A DNA stretch of 64,000 nt from the NCBI GenBank assembly GCA_029262775.1, contig JAJCYR010000042.1, positions 22,812 through 86,811 of the forward strand, read 5' to 3'. This DNA is from Bacteroidota bacterium (lineage in GTDB: Bacteria; Bacteroidota; Rhodothermia; Rhodothermales; UBA10348). Below the pieces are notes generated by a model. The model was given only the letters and a program-made list of their open reading frames with translations, searched no databases and was not told where the DNA came from. The position numbers and the translations under genes are program-made. Below are positions 56,951-64,000 of the stretch, one piece after another. Every line of letters begins with the position of its first letter. Positions within the stretch are counted from its first letter, which is position 1.

Positions 56951-57694
56951 CTACTTCTGGAACGCGTTGAAATGAACCTGCACGGCGGCGCGTACCGTAA
57001 TCGTGCCCTCGGCCCAGGCCTCCGGGTTTCCACCGCCATCACCTTTCTGCAGCATGGCGCTTTCAACACGCATCATGGACTGCGGCGCGCTCACCCCTTC
57101 CTCCGTTACCGATACGGCCCGGACGTGATTATAATCCAGTCCATCGGCAATGGCGCGGGCTCGGCGGCGGGCGTCAATAACAGCCAGACGGAGCGCTTCG
57201 ACTTCATGATCATTCGGCTCGGCGAGCATGTACTGGACGCCGTCTATCCGGTTGGCCCCATTTTCCACGATCAAAGCCACGAGTCCCGGCAACTGACCGA
57301 GGTCACGCACCGTGATACGCACACTGCGCACGGCCTCAAAGCCTGCTTCCACCCACTCGCGCCGATCACCGTTCCACTCCCGGTGCGGCTGCAGGCGGAC
57401 GCTGGCCACCTGCAAATCGGTCTCGGGCACGCCGGCTGCGCGAACGGCCCGCAGGACTTTCGCTGTTTCCGATTCACTCAGCTCGGAGGCGCGGTCCGGC
57501 TCGGCGCTTCGAGTCACGATGGAAACACGCACCTCCGCCATGTCGGCGGGAATCTCAATTCGCCCCTCGCCGCGCGTTGAAATAGAGGTTATCTGGGCCG
57601 CCGCTGGCGCGGCGGCCAGCAACATCAGGGCCACGAACAGGAAACGGGCAGGATAAGCAGCGCAAGCGCCGCATCGATCAAAATAAATACGCAT
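56951..57694 (-). CDS. SIMPL (DUF541) domain secreted protein
   Basis: Signal peptide; ISTRGEGRIEIPADMAEVRVSIVTRS...VRITVRDLGQLPGLVALIVENGANRIDGVQYML. Confidence 0.88.
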   Translation of the reverse strand: MRIYFDRCGACAAYPARFLFVALMLLAAAPAAAQITSISTRGEGRIEIPADMAEVRVSIVTRSAEPDRASELSESETAKVLRAVRAAGVPETDLQVASVRLQPHREWNGDRREWVEAGFEAVRSVRITVRDLGQLPGLVALIVENGANRIDGVQYMLAEPNDHEVEALRLAVIDARRRARAIADGLDYNHVRAVSVTEEGVSAPQSMMRVESAMLQKGDGGGNPEAWAEGTITVRAAVQVHFNAFQK

Positions 57695-57737
57695 ATCGCT
57701 GTGGGTTTGGTGGTGGGCTGGTACGTACTTCACCGGC

Positions 57738-59243
57738 TCAAGGATACAGCCGGTCGAGTGTCCGAGGGAACGGAATGGTCTCGCGCAGGTGGTGCAGGCC
57801 GCAGATCCATGTCACGGTCCGCTCGAGGCCCAGGCCGTACCCGCTGTGCGGTACCGACCCGTACCGGCGCAGGTCAAAGTACCAGGAGAACACCTCTTCG
57901 GGGAGCCCATGTTCCTTGACCTGCCGCTCGAGAAACGCCAGGTCCGTCGCGCGCTCGCCGCCGCCCACGATTTCGCCGTAGCCCTCGGGGGCCAGGACGT
58001 CCATGCCAAGCGCCAGACGGTCATCTTCCGGATCGCGCTTCATATAGAACGCCTTGAACTGCTGCGGAAAGCGGTGCACAATGATGGGCCGATCGAAGTG
58101 CCACGTAATCAGCGTCTCGTCGCTGCCACCGAAATCCGACCCCCATTCGAACGCATTAGCCGATGCCTGCCACCTGGGCAGGTTGCGCAACTGCTCCTCG
58201 ATATCCGTGAGGCGCGTCTGGATCTCGATTTCGCGCGCATCCATGTTGCGCTTTTCCCATTTTTTGACCTGTCCGTAGCGTGCTTTGCTGTCCTCGCGCT
58301 CACGCCCGAGGGCCTCCTGCTCCTTTTCGAGGGCCGCGATCTTTTCGGTCACCATGCGGCGCGTCGTGTCCGACTTCAGGAGATCGACCGCCTCGGTATA
58401 GGTCACGCGCGGAAACGGACCCGTCGAGCGCTCGAGCGGCGCCGTGTCGCGCTCCAGCACGTCGAGTTCCACGCGGCAGCCCCGAAGCGCGTCAGCCACA
58501 ATGCGGGACAGCATTTCCTCGGCCAATTGCATGGCCATGGCGAGGTCATAGAACGCCATTTCGGGCTCAATCATCCAGAACTCGGTCAAATGCCGCCGCG
58601 TCTTGGATTTTTCGGCCCGGAACGTGGGCCCGAACGTGTAAATGCGCCCCATGGCCATCGCCATCGCCTCGCCGTGCAGCTGCCCGGATTGTGTGAGATA
58701 GGCCTTCGTATCGAAATAATCCATTTCGAAGAGGGTCGACGTCCCCTCGACGGCATTTCCGGTCAGAATGGGCGCATCCATCTGGATGAAGCCCTGCTCC
58801 TGGAAAAACTGGTGGATGGACATGATGACGCGGTTGCGCACGCGCATGATGGCCCATTGGCGGCGGCTTCGCAGCCAGAGGTGCCGGTGGTTCATGAGAA
58901 AATCGATCCCATGCTCCTTCGGCGTAATCGGATACTCTTCGGCCTTGTGGATCAGCTCGGCGGCGGTCACCTGCACTTCGTATCCGCCCACCTGGCGCTC
59001 GTCGGCGCGTACAAGACCCGTCACGGCGAGGGCGCTCTCCTGCGTCGCCTCATCGGCAGCCGCCCATGAGGCGGCACTGACTTCGCCCTCATTCACGACG
59101 CACTGACACAGCCCCGTGCCATCGCGAAGTATCAGAAAATAGAGCCCCTTCGAGCCTCGTTTGTTCTGCAGCCACCCCTTGAGCGTAACCGTTTTCCCCT
59201 CACTCGATGCGAGCGCATCGATATACGTATGATCCAGTGTCAT
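57738..59243 (-). CDS. asnS: Asparaginyl-tRNA synthetase with coiled-coil insertion
   Basis: VTLKGWLQNKRGSKGLYFLILRDGTGLCQCVV...FTFGPTFRAEKSKTRRHLTEFWMIEPE-like; YGSVPHSGYGLGLERTVTWICGLHHLRETIPFPRTLDRLYP. Confidence 0.96.
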   Translation of the reverse strand: MTLDHTYIDALASSEGKTVTLKGWLQNKRGSKGLYFLILRDGTGLCQCVVNEGEVSAASWAAADEATQESALAVTGLVRADERQVGGYEVQVTAAELIHKAEEYPITPKEHGIDFLMNHRHLWLRSRRQWAIMRVRNRVIMSIHQFFQEQGFIQMDAPILTGNAVEGTSTLFEMDYFDTKAYLTQSGQLHGEAMAMAMGRIYTFGPTFRAEKSKTRRHLTEFWMIEPEMAFYDLAMAMQLAEEMLSRIVADALRGCRVELDVLERDTAPLERSTGPFPRVTYTEAVDLLKSDTTRRMVTEKIAALEKEQEALGREREDSKARYGQVKKWEKRNMDAREIEIQTRLTDIEEQLRNLPRWQASANAFEWGSDFGGSDETLITWHFDRPIIVHRFPQQFKAFYMKRDPEDDRLALGMDVLAPEGYGEIVGGGERATDLAFLERQVKEHGLPEEVFSWYFDLRRYGSVPHSGYGLGLERTVTWICGLHHLRETIPFPRTLDRLYP

Positions 59244-59353
59244 ATCCCCTCGGCTTAGTTGTAGGCGCCCTCCATTCGGGTCGTAGTCAGCGCAGCAAAA
59301 TACAATTCGCGCGCCGACTTACCGCACGCGCTTACCGAGAAGGCTGTTGAATC

Positions 59354-60787
59354 CTACCGGACAATCACGCTCTGCCAGTTCTGCTCCTGCCGCTCCCCGG
59401 TTACCGTCGAATGCAGCAGCTCGAACCGGCCGAACCCATCCATGTCCGCAAACACAAACATGGACTGCCCCTCTCCGGAGATATTATTATACTCCCAGAC
59501 CTCGTACGGAGCCATGCCACGATCAAACAAGTGCGGCTCCACAGCTGTCGGCGTACCGTATTTCAGCAGCACCTGCCCGCGATCCGTCGCCCAACCCTCC
59601 GTGAAACTCGTCGTATAGCGGTCGTTGGCGTACTGCACGAGGGCATAGAAATTCTCCTGGTACTCGTTGACCGGCGTCGACGCATTCGGGTCACGGGCCT
59701 GCCAGAAATCCATCATGAACCGCCGGCGCTCGTCCAGATCCTTGATGGAGCGAAGCCGTTTCCACTCTGAATCGGCCGCAATGGCGCGAATATGCTTCGC
59801 CATCCGGTCTACCTCCTCCTCGTCCATGTGCGCATACTGGCTCGATTCAAAGTCCGTCTCGACGGCCACCGGCCGCTCCACCTGCACGTCCGGATTGTAG
59901 ACAAAAAACTTGCGTGTCTGCTCGGTGATGGCCTCGTTGTTTTCGTTGAGAAGCGCTATGCGCAGAAAATAGGAGCCACTCGGCAGGCTCTTGATATTGA
60001 ACGATCCGACGAGCACGTCTGGACTGCGCAGCGACCGCTCCGCGCGCCGCTGAAAATTGGGCATGGGCTGCGGAATATTGGCCTCGGCGATGTACGTAAA
60101 GACCGTGTATTTTCCGGTAGATGCGTCGACCTGGTCCAGGCCATACGCTTCTGCATAGTAGAACAGGAAATTCAATCCGCTGCCAAAAAGCTGGTTGGCG
60201 TTTGGCCGGATGAGCATTCCGTTCTTGAAGAAGGGATCTTCATTATTCTGACTCGGCGTGATCTGGCTGGCAAGTGTCACGTCTGACACGGAGACTGAAT
60301 TAGCCTTCGCATAATTCTGGACGAGTACGTCCCGCCGCACGGACAATTCCTGGTCCAGGCCGGGCGCCCCAGCGGGAATGGTGGCACGCAGCTCGTACTC
60401 GCCTGGGGCTACGCTGGCGCGGACCTGATGCACGAAATGCTGCCCCTCAACGAGTGTTGTGGTATCTGGCACCATGAACGAGAGCGGTATTGCTTCCGAC
60501 CATACGGGGTCTGTTGGGGTGCCGTCGAGGGTGGCCTGTGTCGAGCGAACGAGCGCAAGCCGTACCTCAAGTTCGGCCAGAAAGCCACCGTCTGCGGCCG
60601 TGTAGGTCAGTGAGGCCGCTTCAAAGGCCAGGTATATTTCCAGTAGGGCCTGCCCATCGTCGTAGGCGAACGTGGCGTGGTCCACATCAAGCTGAATTGG
60701 CATGGACTGCGCCCTTGCGCTACCATCGAAAATAAGCAGGGCAGCAAGGGCTACGGCTGAGATATGGATGTATTTGGGAGCTCGCAT
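59354..60787 (-). CDS. GWxTD domain-containing secreted protein
   Basis: QYANDRYTTSFTEGWATDRGQVLLKYGTPTAVEPHLFDRGMAPYEVWEYNNI. Confidence 0.88.
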   Translation of the reverse strand: MRAPKYIHISAVALAALLIFDGSARAQSMPIQLDVDHATFAYDDGQALLEIYLAFEAASLTYTAADGGFLAELEVRLALVRSTQATLDGTPTDPVWSEAIPLSFMVPDTTTLVEGQHFVHQVRASVAPGEYELRATIPAGAPGLDQELSVRRDVLVQNYAKANSVSVSDVTLASQITPSQNNEDPFFKNGMLIRPNANQLFGSGLNFLFYYAEAYGLDQVDASTGKYTVFTYIAEANIPQPMPNFQRRAERSLRSPDVLVGSFNIKSLPSGSYFLRIALLNENNEAITEQTRKFFVYNPDVQVERPVAVETDFESSQYAHMDEEEVDRMAKHIRAIAADSEWKRLRSIKDLDERRRFMMDFWQARDPNASTPVNEYQENFYALVQYANDRYTTSFTEGWATDRGQVLLKYGTPTAVEPHLFDRGMAPYEVWEYNNISGEGQSMFVFADMDGFGRFELLHSTVTGERQEQNWQSVIVR

Positions 60788-60940
60788 GGTCCGTAGTGAT
60801 CAATAGGTTAACCGGCAATAAACGAAATATATCGAGGGCGCGGCATCAAAAGCGCACCAACCGGTAAGTATATACCACTGAATGGTCATTTCGCTCCGGC
60901 GGAAGGATGCATCATGGTGGGGCCGCGAGTAGGAGCGCCT

Positions 60941-61849
60941 TCACGCCCAAATCAGGAAGGCCGGTACTACGGGCCAGGCAGCGATGACATCCAGATGGAA
61001 CACGCGGCGGCGGGTGAGGGCAGACTGCGGGCGCGTGAGAAAGATCTGCGCGACAAGCCCTGCGAGGTCCAGAACGAGCCACAGGGCGGCTGCGGTCAGA
61101 CCGGCCGGGGCGGCCGCCCCGGTTGGTCCGGCCGCCCCGGTCGCGCTCAGTGCCATGACTACGCCCACGCCTGCCGTGAGGGCCACGGTACCTGTGACGA
61201 CGTTGACCCCGTAGAGTCGTTTTCTCGTCCACGACGCCGTCAGGCCGGGATTGCCCGCATGGATGTCTCCCGGACGATCCACATACTCGGCCGACAGCAC
61301 GTTCGGTAGCAGCCACAGCGTGCGGTAGGCCGCAAGCAGGAGGACAAGCAGCCACGGGGTCGGGGTACCACCACCGTACGCATGCACCGCTCCGGGCGCC
61401 TGCGCAGCCGACATTGAAAGGGCGGGCAGCGCTACAACGCCTACTCCCCATACGAGGGCAATGAATGGACTCCGCGCCGGGCCGAGCAGGCGCTTGAGGC
61501 TCCACGCTGTGGGCAACGCGTACCAAAGTCCGAGTGCGCCGGCCGCCGCGCCCGCCGCCCAGACCCGCAGCGGGAATGGGCCCAAGAGAATCGGCAGCAT
61601 CAAAAAGTTCAGTGGAACCACGCTCGACTCTCCGCCTGACCCCTTGCCGGAATGGCGCAGGTTTACCTCGTCTTCCGGCCGCGACCCGAAATTTCTATCT
61701 ACGGCGTATACCAGAACTGCTCCCGCCGTACCAGCCAACAGGAGCGTCGCATGCACAGGGCTACCCAGCAGCCACATGCTCGAAAGCAGAAGCGCCGCAG
61801 CAACAAAACCAACGTGGACGCTCCTGCCTATCGTTCGGAGTATGTCCAA
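60941..61849 (-). CDS. Multi-TM membrane protein, possibly UbiA-like prenyltransferase family
   Basis: LVYAVDRNFGSRPEDEVNLRHSGK; ~8 TM segments. Confidence 0.45.
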   Translation of the reverse strand: MDILRTIGRSVHVGFVAAALLLSSMWLLGSPVHATLLLAGTAGAVLVYAVDRNFGSRPEDEVNLRHSGKGSGGESSVVPLNFLMLPILLGPFPLRVWAAGAAAGALGLWYALPTAWSLKRLLGPARSPFIALVWGVGVVALPALSMSAAQAPGAVHAYGGGTPTPWLLVLLLAAYRTLWLLPNVLSAEYVDRPGDIHAGNPGLTASWTRKRLYGVNVVTGTVALTAGVGVVMALSATGAAGPTGAAAPAGLTAAALWLVLDLAGLVAQIFLTRPQSALTRRRVFHLDVIAAWPVVPAFLIWA

Positions 61850-61867
61850 GGTGCGGCTACTTCACGG

Positions 61868-64000
61868 CTATTTCAGGAGCGTCATGGTGCCTGTTGCCGT
61901 CCGCGTACCGGTCGGCCCGCTGGCAATGACCTGGTACAGATAGATACCAGAAGACATGTCGGACGCTGTGACTTCCACGTACTGATCCGTTCCGGCAGGC
62001 ATGGCTCGTGCTGGCAGGGTCAGCATAGTCCGCCCCAGCATGTCCATGACACGCACTTCGACGTCAGCCGCCTCCGGCAAATCGAATTCAATGCGCGTAC
62101 GGTCAACAAAAGGATTGGGATACGTTCCACGCAGCAGAAACTGTCCAGGAATAGATTCATCCAGTTCCGTATCCGTCACGGCGCCCCGCGTTAGTACCGT
62201 CGATTCCGTCTGCCCCGCTTCAATGGCTGCACCATCGGTCGAGGCCAGTCGCCAATACACGGTGGCAGCTGCACCCGGCTGGGGAGCCCCTGTAATCTCA
62301 TCGACCATGGCCGCCGCTTCGGCAACCGTTACAGAAACACTGTTCGCGGCACTATCGGTGACGTCGTAGGCAGCCAGGATCTGACCCAGGTCAGCGAGGC
62401 TTTCTTCCGCGCTGGCAACAAGCACCAACCTGACGTCATCGCCGTCGGAGTCCACCGGCGAGCCGGTCCACGTTATATCGAAAAGAATATCTCCGGGATC
62501 ACCCATCACGTCAGCGGTGAACGGAGCAGTCACACCAACGGTCGATGGCGCGTTGTTACTCGCTGGTTTCAGTTGCGCCCTGAGTTCGCCCTCAACCCGA
62601 TCTGTCGTCCGAATGTTGACAAACACATTACCGGCCCGATACGCATCAATGAATTCCTGTACGGTAACTCCCCCGGACAGGGAGACGGTATCGAGATCGA
62701 ATGTGTTGGACCCGGCCTCGAAGGTGCCGGAGTCTGCGCCCGGGTTGCCACCCTGCATGGTCGGCGTAAGTGACAGCACACTTGAGCCACCATCTCCAAA
62801 AGCACCCACCCCGACCTGCGCCGACGCAAAAAGGGATTCCAGTCCCATGAAGGACCCCGTGATTTCGAGCATATTGTCTTCTTCGGTGTAGCGTGCGGTT
62901 ACCGCGCCGCTACCAGCTACCTGTTGCAGTACCGGCTGATGAATACCCGACAGTTCACCGTGGCCCGTTTCGACCAGCTGTACGGTTATGGTAAAAACCG
63001 GTGCCAACACCTCGATATCGCCATCGGTAACAACGACCTGCACGGCGAACGATCCGGCAGCATCAGCCGACCAGGAAAAAGTACCGGTAAAAACGTCTAT
63101 AAAAGCACCCGCGGGTCCGCTCACAATACTGAACGACAATGCGTCATTTTCTGCATCCGATGCCACGAACTGCCCTTCTACCTGGGCACCAACTTCCACC
63201 GTCACATCCGCAATCGTATCGGTAAACACCGGTGCATCATTTACCGGATTGATGGTGATCGTGACCGTAGCTTCAGCCGTAGCCGATCCGTCACTGGCTT
63301 CATAAACGAACGAATCTGACGTCGTCTCCGATCCATCATGCATGTAGACAAATGAACCGTCTGGATCAAGATCAAGCGTGCCACTGGCGGGACCGGTAAC
63401 AACAGCTGCGGTCATGGGATCTCCGTCAGGCTCGACGTCATTCGCCAGCACACCTGATCCAACGATTACCGTCAATAATCCCCCCTCATCAACCTCGTAG
63501 GCATCGTCAACCGGCTGGGGTGGACTGAGCACGTTCAACCCACTTTCTGGCACATCAGGTTCAAACGGTACGGGTGGAGCACCTTGTCCAGGAATGGAAA
63601 CATTGAACCTCATTTCATCTAATTGCAGAATACCCCCTCCTGCTGTTCCATTTATGCTGAGTTCCAGAAATACCAGAACGCCATCATCCGTAATGGGATT
63701 GGAGGACCCACCGAATGCGGTCACAAGATTGTTGCCCTCCTCAAAGTTGTTGCTGCTCCATCCACAACCGCCACAGACTTTCGGCTCAAGAATGGTTCCC
63801 GTGGTGGATCTGCCCACGTAGGACATGTTCGCCGTAGTAGATACAACACGGAAGGAGAACGACGTAAACCCGGATTCAGGAATATCGGTGAGGGTGACGG
63901 GTACGGAGACGACATCACCCACTTCACCCTGTATATCCCCAACATCGACCTGGATCTGGGCAGATGCGCCCTGTATCAGGATCAGGCCTGCGGCGGACAG
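61868..64000 (-). CDS. Secreted multidomain protein (cadherin/Ig-like + CHRD-like + T9SS-type sorting domain), 5' end beyond window
   Basis: Frame open to right edge with signal-peptide-like LSAAGLILIQGASAQIQVDVG; GLLTVIVGSGVLANDVEPDGDPMTAAVV; HGELSGIHQPVLQQVAGSGAVTARYTEEDNMLEITGSF; C-terminal GTYPNPFVDRTRIEFDLPEAADVEVRVMDMLGR...YLYQVIASG. Confidence 0.85.
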   Translation of the reverse strand: MSAAGLILIQGASAQIQVDVGDIQGEVGDVVSVPVTLTDIPESGFTSFSFRVVSTTANMSYVGRSTTGTILEPKVCGGCGWSSNNFEEGNNLVTAFGGSSNPITDDGVLVFLELSINGTAGGGILQLDEMRFNVSIPGQGAPPVPFEPDVPESGLNVLSPPQPVDDAYEVDEGGLLTVIVGSGVLANDVEPDGDPMTAAVVTGPASGTLDLDPDGSFVYMHDGSETTSDSFVYEASDGSATAEATVTITINPVNDAPVFTDTIADVTVEVGAQVEGQFVASDAENDALSFSIVSGPAGAFIDVFTGTFSWSADAAGSFAVQVVVTDGDIEVLAPVFTITVQLVETGHGELSGIHQPVLQQVAGSGAVTARYTEEDNMLEITGSFMGLESLFASAQVGVGAFGDGGSSVLSLTPTMQGGNPGADSGTFEAGSNTFDLDTVSLSGGVTVQEFIDAYRAGNVFVNIRTTDRVEGELRAQLKPASNNAPSTVGVTAPFTADVMGDPGDILFDITWTGSPVDSDGDDVRLVLVASAEESLADLGQILAAYDVTDSAANSVSVTVAEAAAMVDEITGAPQPGAAATVYWRLASTDGAAIEAGQTESTVLTRGAVTDTELDESIPGQFLLRGTYPNPFVDRTRIEFDLPEAADVEVRVMDMLGRTMLTLPARAMPAGTDQYVEVTASDMSSGIYLYQVIASGPTGTRTATGTMTLLK

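Noticed and set aside
56060-57580. 506-aa plus-strand ORF spanning glmM and the SIMPL gene
   Set aside because: Crosses two real minus-strand genes; no recognisable domain.
57789-59069. 426-aa plus-strand ORF opposite asnS
   Set aside because: Antisense shadow of asnS.
61105-61122. 18-bp palindrome CCGGGGCGGCCGCCCCGG in a membrane-protein gene
   Set aside because: Short GC-only palindrome in Ala/Gly/Pro coding sequence; plausible from composition alone.

Overview
64-kb window from a high-GC chromosome of Bacteroidota/Rhodothermota type (inferred from T9SS-like C-terminus, GWxTD protein, UpxY-type NusG, carB form). Most of it is a dense housekeeping backbone: metG, hisA, lolA, rlmB, lgt, hisS, ptsN, rluD, dprA, obgE, rlpA, clpS, purS, pssA, psd, carAB, rnpB, secG, rsmE, Omp85, mutY, groESL, a folK-dNK fusion, glmM, asnS and one tRNA-Arg. 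Two accessory patches interrupt it. (i) 1.2-3.8 kb is a graveyard of toxin-antitoxin/NYN remnants around an intact vapBC. (ii) 52.4-55.7 kb is a small insertion hotspot where the convergent junction between a small membrane-protein gene and glmM has been duplicated. Each copy of the junction holds a different cargo: an Rpn-family nuclease gene broken by a 160-bp MITE-like element, and an AbiE toxin-antitoxin module whose toxin is frameshifted. Other leads: a three-gene secreted cluster (two paralogous CATACA-motif proteins plus a CusF-like/TlpA fusion lipoprotein), a candidate transcription attenuator with a 12-aa leader peptide before carAB, a pseudo-M1 peptidase with exact HExxH-x18-E spacing but substituted ligands, a perfect 34-bp palindrome inside dprA, and a zinc-ribbon protein lacking most zinc ligands. 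No CRISPR array, prophage or complete IS was seen.
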